A stretch of DNA of 12,891 nucleotides from Legionella_A sp049239925 (GCA_049239925.1 JBMLTO010000034.1:1-12891); one strand, 5' to 3'; counted from the first letter of the stretch, positions 1 through 7,383 are shown. Notes: generated by a model not told the origin, from the sequence alone. Numbers and translations: made by a program.

Positions 1-151
1 TCAAGAACAGATCAAAATATTAATGCTTCAAGCCGTATGAGCTAAGTGCGAAACTTGTGTAATCAACAAAGAATAGCTTTTGGAATGAGATATCCACTTT
101 TTGACATGCTATAGTATTAGAAACATTATAAAATTAATTACCAGGATAGTT
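1..151. other. Region upstream of lptM, no supported gene
   Basis: I see no supportable gene here. Frame 1 is open from the window edge to a TAA at 43-45 and frame 2 to a TGA at 38-40, so the tail of an upstream gene may be present, but neither is long enough to decide. The divergent cyaY found next to lptM in enterobacteria is not visible on the minus strand. The rest is AT-rich leader carrying the lptM promoter. Confidence 0.4.
101..129 (+). promoter_or_regulatory. Putative sigma-70 promoter for lptM-dapF
   Basis: A perfect -35 hexamer TTGACA (101-106) is followed after 17 bp by a CATTAT -10 box (124-129, 4 of 6 consensus). Transcription would start near 136, giving a short leader of about 16 nt before the lptM ATG at 152. 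A better -10 match, TATAGT at 110-115, has no -35 at a workable distance. Confidence 0.5.
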
Positions 152-268
152 ATGGCTAAATTTATATACCTTTATCTTCTACTAGCAATACTATGTGGAT
201 GCGGTCAAAAAGGACCACTTTATTTACCAACTGACGCATTAACCACCTTTTCGAGGCTGACTAAATGA
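152..268 (+). CDS. lptM: LPS-assembly-associated small lipoprotein LptM (YifL family)
   Basis: This is a 38-residue lipoprotein. A short hydrophobic signal peptide (residues 4-14) leads to a lipobox-like LCGC, so Cys17 is the predicted lipidated residue. The family hallmark CGQKGPLYLP follows at once (residues 17-26). In enterobacteria LptM (YifL) binds the outer-membrane LPS translocon LptD/LptE and helps LptD mature; that role is inferred here from family membership. The start is supported by AGGA at 143-146, five bases before the ATG. The stop codon overlaps the dapF start (ATGA at 265-268), so the two are translationally coupled. The lptM-dapF order is common in gammaproteobacteria. At 38 residues it is shorter than the enterobacterial protein, lacking much of the variable tail. 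Confidence 0.88.
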   Translation: MAKFIYLYLLLAILCGCGQKGPLYLPTDALTTFSRLTK

Positions 269-1113
269 CTATAAAGTTTACCAAAATGAATGGATTGGGT
301 AATGATTTTATGGTTATTGATGCTGTAAAACAAACAGTAGCATTGACCACAAGGCAAATTGTTAACTTAGGAAGACGCGATATAGGCGTTGGTTTTGATC
401 AATGCTTATTAATCGAACCTAGCGTTGACCCAACGATTGATTTTTTTTATAGAATTTTTAATGCCGATGGTCAAGAAGTTGGCCAATGTGGCAATGGGGC
501 TCGTTGCCTGGCCCGTTTTGTTCATTATCATCAGTTAACTGATAAATTAGAGCTGATCGTATCGACTAAAACCACGAAAATGACTTTAATGCTTCATGAC
601 GATGACACAGTAACGGTTGGCATGGGTAAACCGTTATACGAGCCCATCCACATCCCACTCAATGCCAATAAGCAACAACGCTTGTACGAAATAACAACAA
701 CGCATGGTAACAATTGCCAGTTTCATGCCGTGAGTGTTGGAAACCCCCATGCAGTAATGCTTGTAAATGATATCGCTGCAGCAGCAGTCAATGAGTTAGG
801 CAAATTTATTAGCGAACACCCCTTATTTCCTCAACATTGCAACGTCGGTTTTATGGAAATAGTTAGCCCTGGGGAAATCAATCTACGGGTTTATGAACGT
901 GGCTGTGGGGAAACAAAAGCTTGTGGAAGCGGAGCCGTAGCAGCGGTAGCCATTGGACAATCATATCATGAGCTATTGCCACAAGTCGTTGTTAATGTAG
1001 CTGGAGGTCAATTGCACGTTAGCTGGGATGAACAAAAAGAGTCTCTCTTTCTCAGAGGCCCCGCTACATTTGTTTATGAAGGATTGATTTATAAGGACAT
1101 ATTAGAAAGTTAA
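265..1113 (+). CDS. dapF: Diaminopimelate epimerase
   Basis: DapF interconverts LL- and meso-diaminopimelate in the cytoplasm, the penultimate step of lysine synthesis and the source of the meso-DAP used in peptidoglycan. The protein is 282 aa, close to the usual length (E. coli 274). It opens with the family N-terminus FTKMNGLGNDF (residues 5-15). Both catalytic cysteines of this PLP-independent racemase are present: Cys75 in NADGQEVGQCGNGARC and Cys220 in ERGCGETKACGSGA. The substrate-binding GNPHAV stretch is at 159-164. A GAGG at 253-256, inside lptM, lies eight bases before the ATG, and the start overlaps the lptM stop by four bases. It converges on rpsI, leaving 78 bp between the stops. 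Nothing suggests damage. Confidence 0.98.
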   Translation: MTIKFTKMNGLGNDFMVIDAVKQTVALTTRQIVNLGRRDIGVGFDQCLLIEPSVDPTIDFFYRIFNADGQEVGQCGNGARCLARFVHYHQLTDKLELIVSTKTTKMTLMLHDDDTVTVGMGKPLYEPIHIPLNANKQQRLYEITTTHGNNCQFHAVSVGNPHAVMLVNDIAAAAVNELGKFISEHPLFPQHCNVGFMEIVSPGEINLRVYERGCGETKACGSGAVAAVAIGQSYHELLPQVVVNVAGGQLHVSWDEQKESLFLRGPATFVYEGLIYKDILES

Positions 1114-1178
1114 ACGCTTATCGAAGCGTATTGGATGCATTCTTGAGAAGCGCTCCACCGATAAAATAGAAGAGCGCT
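1114..1178. terminator. Two dyads between convergent dapF and rpsI, possible bidirectional terminator
   Basis: A perfect 6-bp hairpin ACGCTT/AAGCGT with a 4-nt loop lies at 1114-1129, immediately after the dapF stop. A second dyad, AGCGCTC (1149-1155) with GAGCGCT (1172-1178), has a 16-nt loop. Neither has a clean U tract on the + strand. Read on the minus strand the first hairpin is followed by TTTAACTTTCT, so it fits rpsI termination better. The call rests on position between convergent genes as much as on sequence. Confidence 0.35.
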
Positions 1179-1191
1179 GAACAATGAAATA

Positions 1192-1623
1192 CTAGCGTTT
1201 CGAATATTGTGTTGCACGTCGTGCTTTCTTCAAACCAACTTTTTTACGTTCAACACGTCTGGAGTCTCTTGTTAACAACCCTCGCGCACGTAGCTGGCGA
1301 CGATAAGAATTAGGCTCAGGCTCTGAATCTTCGACCATATCTTTTTCATCATAAGCAACAAGCGCTCGCGCAATACCTAAACGGATAGCTCCGGCTTGTC
1401 CAGAAATTCCACCACCAACAACTGTAGCATAAATATCAAACTTACTGATCACATCAACGGTTTCAAGCGGCTGTCTAATTACCATACAAGATGTTTCGCG
1501 GCCAAAATAATCTTCCAAAGAACGATTATTGATTTTGATATCACCTTTACCTGGTCTTAAAAAAACACGAGCAATCGAACTCTTTCTGCGACCAGTGCCG
1601 TAGTATTGTTGCATTTCGGCCAT
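1192..1623 (-). CDS. rpsI: 30S ribosomal protein S9 (uS9), with an internal insertion
   Basis: uS9 is a small-subunit protein whose C-terminal tail reaches the P-site tRNA. The protein shows the family start YYGTGRRKSSIARVF (residues 7-21), the GGGISGQAGAIRLGIARAL core (70-88), and the basic tail RVERKKVGLKKARR ending QYSKR. It is 143 aa, against about 130 aa usually. The extra length is a stretch at roughly residues 94-107 (after AYDE), rich in Asp/Glu/Pro, placed where relatives go straight from YDE to the arginine-rich RRQLRARGLLTRD segment. It is in frame and both flanks are well conserved, so it is not a frameshift. The start is supported by GAGGAA at 1632-1637, which overlaps the rplM stop. 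It is the second gene of the rplM-rpsI operon, with 5 bp between the genes. Confidence 0.97.
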   Translation of the reverse strand: MAEMQQYYGTGRRKSSIARVFLRPGKGDIKINNRSLEDYFGRETSCMVIRQPLETVDVISKFDIYATVVGGGISGQAGAIRLGIARALVAYDEKDMVEDSEPEPNSYRRQLRARGLLTRDSRRVERKKVGLKKARRATQYSKR

Positions 1624-1628
1624 AATAC

Positions 1629-2063
1629 TTATTCCTCAATCTCTAGTTTCTTGGGTTGTTGGGCAACATGTGGATGTTCTGTACCAGCATAAACTTTTAA
1701 TTTACGATACATTTCTCTTCCCAACGGATTTTTTGGCAACATACCTTTTACCGCACGCTCAATAATGCTAATGGGATTTTTTTGCTGAAGCTTTTCAAAC
1801 GAAACAGACTTTATCCCACCAGGAAAACCTGTATGATTATAGTACATCTTTTCTTTGAATTTACGTCCAGTAACTGTTACCTTTTCTGCATTAGTAACAA
1901 CTATATAATCACCAGTATCAACATGTGGTGTATATTCTGCTTTATGTTTTCCCCGTAAACGACGGGCAATTTCTGTCGCTAATCGACCCAATACAAGGCC
2001 GCTAGCATCAATTTCATACCAGTCACGCTTTACTTCATGTGTTTTGGCGCTAAATGTCTTCAT
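1629..2063 (-). CDS. rplM: 50S ribosomal protein L13 (uL13)
   Basis: uL13 is an early-assembly protein of the large ribosomal subunit. The 144-aa product is of normal length (E. coli 142) and shows the family signatures: MKTFSAK at the start, DWYEIDASGLVLGRLATEIA (residues 14-33), the HVDTGDYIVVTNAEKV block, YYNHTGFPGGIK, and AVKGMLPKNPLGREMYRKLKV. A GGAG (2071-2074) lies seven bases before the ATG. It is the first gene of the rplM-rpsI pair, the standard order in gammaproteobacteria, so both proteins are made from one message. The predicted leader is only about 40 nt. I see no elaborate leader structure, although L13 is known to repress its own operon in E. coli. Confidence 0.98.
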   Translation of the reverse strand: MKTFSAKTHEVKRDWYEIDASGLVLGRLATEIARRLRGKHKAEYTPHVDTGDYIVVTNAEKVTVTGRKFKEKMYYNHTGFPGGIKSVSFEKLQQKNPISIIERAVKGMLPKNPLGREMYRKLKVYAGTEHPHVAQQPKKLEIEE

Positions 2064-2113
2064 TAACTAACTCCGAACCGCCCTAAAAATAAACTTTTGG
2101 TCTTGGACAGGCT

Positions 2114-2142
2114 ATTTTATCTAAAACTCACAAAACCTACAA
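2114..2142 (-). promoter_or_regulatory. Putative promoter of rplM-rpsI
   Basis: On the minus strand a -35 box TTGTAG (2137-2142, 3 of 6) is followed after exactly 17 bp by a -10 box TAAAAT (2114-2119, 5 of 6). The transcript would begin near 2107, giving a leader of about 40 nt to the rplM ATG at 2063. Confidence 0.5.
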
Positions 2143-2377
2143 GTGAAAATGAAAAATTACTACATCAACAATCGATAGATCATACAATTTATAATGTAAT
2201 AAAACCAGCAATCATATCAGTTAATTGCGAATGCGTAAATTTATAGCCTAAAAATCAGTTGGGATCGAGCTCGTTTTTGTGCCAGATGTGTATAGAATTC
2301 AAGAATCAGCGACGGCTTATAGACGCGAGATGAAATATCAACAGATTCAAAATAAACACCAACAAACAACAATAGCC
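2143..2377. other. Intergenic region between divergent rplM and the giant gene
   Basis: This AT-rich spacer separates the divergent housekeeping and accessory blocks. A second TATAAT (2190-2195, + strand) lacks a matching -35. An 8-bp palindrome CGAGCTCG (2266-2273) is followed by five Ts, but has no loop and is not a convincing terminator. A 62-codon GTG-start frame from 2279 overlaps the giant gene and looks spurious. I see no RNA gene. Confidence 0.4.
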
Positions 2378-2383
2378 TATAAT
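2378..2383 (+). promoter_or_regulatory. -10 box for the 1456-aa gene
   Basis: A perfect TATAAT lies at 2378-2383. No good -35 is seen at 16-18 bp, so an activator or a UP-type contact may be needed. Transcription would start near 2390. That makes the ATG at 2394 almost leaderless and favours the ATG at 2418, which would have a leader of about 28 nt. Confidence 0.45.
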
Positions 2384-2417
2384 TCTAATATAGATGATTG
2401 CTTACGGTGTATTAACA

Positions 2418-5400
2418 ATGACAGACGAAACAAAATGGCAAACCACCTATTTCACGTACCTAACTGAGAAAGCTATCGAGACAACAAACAACAATGAAGA
2501 TAAACTTAACTTTGATCCACAAGGACGAATACTAGTCACAGTTACTTTGAATGAGGACGATTATAAGACGATAGCAGCGAGAATGGCTGTTGAATTATCC
2601 TCTCCAGCAAATAAATTAACCATCAGTGAGCAAACAGGTCTTCACATCAGTGATACAACAACCATTAGCTTAGATACTAATGCTATTGGAAAATTACAAG
2701 AAAACTATTTTATACGCATAAAAAATGAGTTAGACAAAACTGTTGCCAATAACAAACAAGAAGCAGACCAAATAATCACCCTGCTTAAAGATGCACCCAA
2801 GGGTAGTATTATAGCGCTACAACAAGAATTCTCCTTCCATCTGGCTCTAACCGCCCGTATTTATGAAAATCATCACGCCTTTGCCGGAACTAAAGAAGAT
2901 ATGCTAGCAGCATTGGAGCAAACAACCAAAGAAGTTAATGCTTTGATTATCAAGGAATTTGCTTTGGCCTTAAAAAAGGCTTACAACGGCAAAGAACTTA
3001 GCTTAGAAATTATAAACTCAGAATTAGATAAGGCGCGCAAAAACATTTTTCCACAAGCACATGCTCTTTTTGTAACTACCCTCATTGATAAAACCGGTAT
3101 AATCTTAGATGTTAATGAGGCCCAAGGCTTAAAAAACGATAAAATTGCAGAAAAAATGACGGCAACAGACAATGCCATTCTTCATCTCAATGATAACTTA
3201 GGGCTTGCCACATATATTGGTGGTAGTTCTTATACAGCCCATCACCGTCAAGAAAAAGACAAGTTCGCGCACCGCCAAATTTTAACTCATAATTATGTCA
3301 ATGGTCATATCCAAACCAAGGACAACCCACGCACGCAAATCAGAACCCCCTCATTAGATCTTAAAATCGACAGGATCCAAGGAAAGGCAGCGATCGAGGA
3401 CATACGATTCAAACTAAACCATATTCGTGAACATTATCACCTGGATAAAAAAATAAACCATCATCCTAAAGCATTTATCTATAATTTACACACAGCATTA
3501 AATGGTTATGCTGATAGTGAAAATCTTCAAAGCAAAGGAGCAAAAGAGATTTTGCAAGGTGCTCACGCCTATAATCAATCCCAATTAAATGAAAAACCTG
3601 ACGCACCCATATTTTGTTGGATACAAAATATTTCGGTCAATGGGTTTGGCGATCACCTTGGTTATAGAAATATATTCCAATCAATGTTGCGCTATGCCAC
3701 CTTATATGACAATGCATTAACCCATGAAGCGACATTAATGAGTGAAATGGCCTTAATGCACACCATTTATGGTTCGTGTGCTGCAGACATACAAGATAAA
3801 ATAATCACACTCAGACATAAGTATACTGATTACCTGAAAAGCGAAAATAGACCGGATTATTTTTCACAATCACGAGAAGGACAGGATTGCATTGAAGCCA
3901 TTCGTGAGATTAAACAGGCGCTGAGGAAAGATAACAGCAAGCCAGAAGAAAATGTCGATTTGTCTAAGCTAGCTGTCCATGCATTAAAAAAACTGAGTGC
4001 CTATGACTATCATTGCACACATGATTATGCAAAATTAGTACAAACTTTATCTGTTTTTGTAGAAGAAGCATCTATTAGTGGTTGCAAAAGTGGCAATGAA
4101 CGAGCACAAGCCATTAATGGGCGCGTTGCTATATTAGATACATTAGCCAATAATCGATCCCAACTAAATGATGATGGTCGACACATAATCATTAGCTTAA
4201 ACAAGCTAGCACAAGCAAATGATGACAAAACAATAGACGAGTGTGTCCAGAAATTAAATTATTCTCTTGACAAAGCTTATAATCGACATGGCCTACAATC
4301 TGCAGCATCAATGATTAGTTTGGTCGATCAGGGAGCTCCCTCCAAATTAGAAGCCAAAGGAATTATTCCCAACACCAATTTTGCAGAAGCCAAACAACAT
4401 ATTATGTCAAACTTGAAACAAGCAGGGGCAAAAGAAATGCAAGCCCATAAACAGTTACCTACCATGATGATAAAAGCCTGGAAAAAAAACCAACAACCTA
4501 ATAGAACCCCGGAACAGCAAAAAATAGTCGATGGTTTAATCACTCAGATTGGCAACTATGGCACGCTTAACGACTCAATTGCCAACAAAATACTTAAAGA
4601 TGATAGGATAAAAAACATTTTCTATCATGAGGTTACGAAATACCAAGAGACCCATATCGGTAAAGATCCCAATCATCACCGCATTAAATTCATTAACTAC
4701 TTGTTTTCTAAAAAAATTCAAAACAAACTTGGACTTGATCTAACAAAAAAAAATGAATTGATTGCATCAAATAACCCTGCAGCAGCTGCTATTGATATGG
4801 AAACTCTACTAGATAGACAAGGCGTTCAACTCTACTCGGCAGCTCTAAAAGAAGAGCGCTATAGTAAAGAATTTATGAACGCAACGTTGCATGCATCCAC
4901 TATGCACTATCAAGGTGCTAAATGGGAAAAAAGACTGGCCATACCGATTGGAGGACCATCATCTTCTGGAAAATCATACGCAACTAAAGCTATCCTTAAA
5001 AAAGCCAAAGCATTCATGCCTTGCAATAAAACAAATATGGAGGGCAATTATGTTGTATCGATTGACGGGGGTATTGCGCGAGAAACCTCACAAATACGTA
5101 AATTAGTGATTCAGCATGCGATGTCAAAAAACTACACAGGCATTAATGATTTACAAGATATTAGTAATAGCGTACTGAAAAACGTCAAAAAAAATATAGA
5201 AAAAACAATCATGGCAACCACCGATATAAGTATGGTCATTCCAGAAACATTTTCGAAACCTGCTGCAAGCAAAAAACTAATGCAGTCATTAAATGAGCTA
5301 CCCAATACTGAAGTTATGTTTGCGCGAGTGGATAGTAAAGACAAACATTTTGCTGCTACAGTAAAATTTAATGGTGATAACCGCGCATTTAGTGCTCAAG

Positions 5401-6788
5401 AACAGTGGGACGGTAACTATAATCTAAACTTAGATAAAAAATACCTACCTGAATCGAAAAAATATTATGCTGGGCCATTCAACTTATTCTTTAACGAAGG
5501 AAAATCTAACTCGGAAGATGCTGAAGCCAAACACCAAGGTATTGCGTTTATTCTTGACTATGAGTTAGGACTCTATCAATGTATTGATGGTGAGTGGAAA
5601 CAAGCTAGAGATTCTGCCCCTGGTGTCAAATGCTTTTCAAAAAGAATTGTCAGAGCGTGGCAACAACGTGACCCCAATCAAGATCCGCGCACACTGGAGG
5701 AGTTTAGTAGAGCTGAACAAGGACAATTGGATGCCATTATTAAAACACCTCAACAACTCAGTCTTGAAAAGACAACGACTAAGTTAGTTCGCCATCTAAA
5801 CAAGGCAAACATTAATCATATTGAAATTAATAAGATTATTAAAAATATTCAAAAACTCAACTACTGGTGGGATAAAGAACAATGGGTTAAATATCAAACC
5901 GAAATAGGTCGTCTACAACAAGCGATTGTTGGTTTATTGCCTACTTTAACCCTACCGCCATTTACCAACAAAATAATCGATGATTTGCATACGATTTATG
6001 AAGTAGAATTGGTAGCTATTCGACGCAATGTGCCAGATGCAAGCAAGATAAAACCGGTAAACCTTGAACCGATTAAGCTGGCAAAAAATGAATTTATCAT
6101 TGCGAAGGAATCCATATCAAATTTTACGCATGAAATAATTAATGCGAACGATGCTCAATTGCATATTCCTGAACATAAAATAGCAGATAATTCAAACTGT
6201 AACGCTGAATTTAAAAATAAACAACACCCAGAATTTAATGGATTAATGCTTAAAGACAACCAGGCTATTCGTTCAACCTTACGCTTTGATGATGATAAAT
6301 GTGGTATTTTGCTACAAGACGCCCGGGGTAAAATCTCTGATTTATCTCAAGGTCAATTAAATGGTTACGAACAAACCATCGTTGCTCTTGAACAGGCACA
6401 AAGATTATTGAGTAATTGGCGACCAGGGAATAATACACTGATCATCAACGGTGATAAGCCAGAAGCCACCAATAAACTTTATGCAGCTTTACTGATGATT
6501 AAAAAAGCAGATCCCGATTTAAACAAGATCCAAATTCAATCTCACGCACGAGACTGTACCGGCCCAACAACTATCCCAACACGAAGCAAACAACAACTAG
6601 GTAATCATGAAGAACAATTCATAAAAAAACATCTTTCTGCCGTTACCCCCGATCTACTTGAAACCTATATAGATGCGACAATTGCTTTAAAACGAAGTTT
6701 TAATTCTAATCACTATAAACATCGGTTAGAAACAATGAAATTATCAGATGAGAGAGAACTGGCAGATGATCAAAAAATGAAACTATAG
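2418..6788 (+). CDS. Giant P-loop (zeta-toxin/kinase-like) protein, candidate secreted effector
   Basis: The product is 1456 aa from the ATG at 2418; an in-frame ATG at 2394 would add 8 residues. I prefer 2418 because a TATAAT ends at 2383 and a GGTG lies nine bases before it, whereas 2394 has no ribosome site. I do not recognise a named protein. Residues 1-260 are mostly helical and charged. A compact His-rich block (267-314) carries GGSSYTAHH, FAHRQI and QIRTPSLD. A second block (351-412) carries AFIYNLHTALNGY, ILQGAHAYN and ISVNGFG. A Walker A motif GPSSSGKS is at 846-853. After it come VVSIDGGIARET (879-890) and ISMVIPETFSKPA, matching the P-loop, Asp/Arg, then Glu-Thr-Phe layout of zeta-toxin-like kinases. 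The C-terminal 200 residues contain a helix-rich LEQAQRLLSNWRPGN and NGDKPEATNKLYAALLMIK unit. There is no signal peptide or membrane segment. The tail ends SDERELADDQKMKL, acidic with Met at -3, like Dot/Icm substrates. Function and secretion are inference. Confidence 0.9.
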   Translation: MTDETKWQTTYFTYLTEKAIETTNNNEDKLNFDPQGRILVTVTLNEDDYKTIAARMAVELSSPANKLTISEQTGLHISDTTTISLDTNAIGKLQENYFIRIKNELDKTVANNKQEADQIITLLKDAPKGSIIALQQEFSFHLALTARIYENHHAFAGTKEDMLAALEQTTKEVNALIIKEFALALKKAYNGKELSLEIINSELDKARKNIFPQAHALFVTTLIDKTGIILDVNEAQGLKNDKIAEKMTATDNAILHLNDNLGLATYIGGSSYTAHHRQEKDKFAHRQILTHNYVNGHIQTKDNPRTQIRTPSLDLKIDRIQGKAAIEDIRFKLNHIREHYHLDKKINHHPKAFIYNLHTALNGYADSENLQSKGAKEILQGAHAYNQSQLNEKPDAPIFCWIQNISVNGFGDHLGYRNIFQSMLRYATLYDNALTHEATLMSEMALMHTIYGSCAADIQDKIITLRHKYTDYLKSENRPDYFSQSREGQDCIEAIREIKQALRKDNSKPEENVDLSKLAVHALKKLSAYDYHCTHDYAKLVQTLSVFVEEASISGCKSGNERAQAINGRVAILDTLANNRSQLNDDGRHIIISLNKLAQANDDKTIDECVQKLNYSLDKAYNRHGLQSAASMISLVDQGAPSKLEAKGIIPNTNFAEAKQHIMSNLKQAGAKEMQAHKQLPTMMIKAWKKNQQPNRTPEQQKIVDGLITQIGNYGTLNDSIANKILKDDRIKNIFYHEVTKYQETHIGKDPNHHRIKFINYLFSKKIQNKLGLDLTKKNELIASNNPAAAAIDMETLLDRQGVQLYSAALKEERYSKEFMNATLHASTMHYQGAKWEKRLAIPIGGPSSSGKSYATKAILKKAKAFMPCNKTNMEGNYVVSIDGGIARETSQIRKLVIQHAMSKNYTGINDLQDISNSVLKNVKKNIEKTIMATTDISMVIPETFSKPAASKKLMQSLNELPNTEVMFARVDSKDKHFAATVKFNGDNRAFSAQEQWDGNYNLNLDKKYLPESKKYYAGPFNLFFNEGKSNSEDAEAKHQGIAFILDYELGLYQCIDGEWKQARDSAPGVKCFSKRIVRAWQQRDPNQDPRTLEEFSRAEQGQLDAIIKTPQQLSLEKTTTKLVRHLNKANINHIEINKIIKNIQKLNYWWDKEQWVKYQTEIGRLQQAIVGLLPTLTLPPFTNKIIDDLHTIYEVELVAIRRNVPDASKIKPVNLEPIKLAKNEFIIAKESISNFTHEIINANDAQLHIPEHKIADNSNCNAEFKNKQHPEFNGLMLKDNQAIRSTLRFDDDKCGILLQDARGKISDLSQGQLNGYEQTIVALEQAQRLLSNWRPGNNTLIINGDKPEATNKLYAALLMIKKADPDLNKIQIQSHARDCTGPTTIPTRSKQQLGNHEEQFIKKHLSAVTPDLLETYIDATIALKRSFNSNHYKHRLETMKLSDERELADDQKMKL

Positions 6789-6845
6789 GCAGTTAGGCTT
6801 ACACATACCAATTTAGATCCGTGATAGAATAACATCATCACTTAT

Positions 6846-6890
6846 GCTATTATCGCTAAGGTTTGTTGACAATTTATCTCCCGCCTGGAT
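6846..6890 (+). repeat. Left arm of a ~45-bp imperfect inverted repeat
   Basis: This arm begins GCTATT, contains TTGTTGACAATTTA (6864-6876 region), and ends CGCCTGGAT. Its inverse lies at 7366-7408. Aligning the two gives 38 identities over 42 aligned positions, with one 3-nt and one 1-nt gap. The arms bracket 475 bp of transposase and nuclease debris. They could be ends of a defunct element or two copies of a dispersed intergenic repeat in opposite orientation. Confidence 0.75.
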
Positions 6891-6915
6891 GCCCAACTTT
6901 TTCGCGGCATCCAGG
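6884..6915. repeat. REP-like palindrome (10-bp perfect stem)
   Basis: CCTGGATGCC (6884-6893) is perfectly complementary to GGCATCCAGG (6906-6915), with a 12-nt loop. No U tract follows, so it is unlikely to be an intrinsic terminator for the upstream giant gene. It is GC-rich in an AT-rich setting and resembles the extragenic palindromes scattered through many gammaproteobacterial genomes. It partly overlaps the inner end of the left arm of the larger inverted repeat, so the two may belong to one repeat unit. Confidence 0.75.
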
Positions 6916-6973
6916 AAATGGCCACGTTCAAGATGAACTTGATTCATTGCCCTAATCTGTTGACTAATAATAG

Positions 6974-7249
6974 AAAAATCAGATTAGAAAAAAACCATAC
7001 GCCCCAATTATCATACAGAAGATGAACTCTAAAACTGGGAATGCTGATATTGATTGGGGTTTATATAACTATCGTCATCTCGTTGAAAACGTACTGGCGC
7101 GACTTCAACATTTTCGAGCGATTGCAACAAGATACGATCAGTTGAAGAGACATTATGCGTCAATGCTCACAATAGCTTGTTCCTATATTTGGCTACCCCT
7201 GTCATCATTGAAATTTGATGATATCATCGCATCGAGTCCAATACTCTGA
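6974..7249 (+). pseudogene. IS5-family transposase, C-terminal remnant
   Basis: Only the C-terminal part of a DDE transposase survives. From the ATG at 7022 the frame gives 75 aa, with NSKTGNADIDW leading into YNYRHLVENVLARLQHFRAI, then RYDQLKRHYASML and a CSYIWLPL end, all typical of IS5-group transposases. The reading frame is open back to 6974, and its upstream residues (KKPYAPII) still fit the family. A TAG at 6971 closes it, and the N-terminal catalytic Asp regions are missing. The Y-(2)-R-(3)-E-(6)-K signature is present as Y15, R18, E22, but the Lys is Gln (Q29). It cannot be an active transposase, and no intact terminal repeats of its own can be assigned with confidence. Confidence 0.88.
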
Positions 7250-7267
7250 TGAAAACAAGGAAGCAAA

Positions 7268-7383
7268 ATGAAATCATGTTATTTCTATATGATGGCAGAC
7301 AAGCGAAATGGCACACGATAGACGGGCTCAACATCCAAAAACGAGTCTGGGAGCATAACAATATGATTCAGGCGAGAGAATAA
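7268..7383 (+). pseudogene. GIY-YIG nuclease-family gene, frameshifted remnant
   Basis: The start is well formed, with AAGGAAG (7257-7263) before the ATG at 7268. The first frame reads MKSCYFYMMADKRNGT, matching the opening of small single-domain GIY-YIG nucleases (YxYIMAxxRNGTLYIG), but a TAG at 7316-7318 replaces the Tyr of the YIG motif. After a frameshift near 7335-7341 the adjacent frame reads KRVWEHNNMIQ, the expected next segment (KRVxEHK). Similarity stops near 7365, where the right arm of the inverted repeat begins; the following codons ARE-stop belong to the repeat. The rest of the domain, including its catalytic Glu, is absent. Intact relatives are usually 80-100 aa. It is a broken gene with no product expected. 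Confidence 0.78.

Noticed and set aside
2..45. Possible 3' tail of an upstream gene at the left edge
   Set aside because: Two frames are open to nearby stops (38-40 and 43-45) and neither is long enough to identify.
2279..2467. 62-codon GTG-start frame overlapping the giant gene
   Set aside because: No ribosome site, no recognisable motif, contains the giant gene's -10 box and overlaps its coding start in another frame.
4953..4976. Toxin-antitoxin module suggested by the zeta-like P-loop
   Set aside because: No small antitoxin-like gene lies up- or downstream, and the protein is several times larger than stand-alone zeta toxins.
2981..5787. Several 60-71 codon frames on either strand inside the giant gene
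   Set aside because: They lie wholly within a long, coherent coding frame and have no family likeness or start signals.
6884..6915. Palindrome as terminator of the 1456-aa gene
   Set aside because: It lies about 100 bp past the stop and is not followed by a U tract on the + strand.
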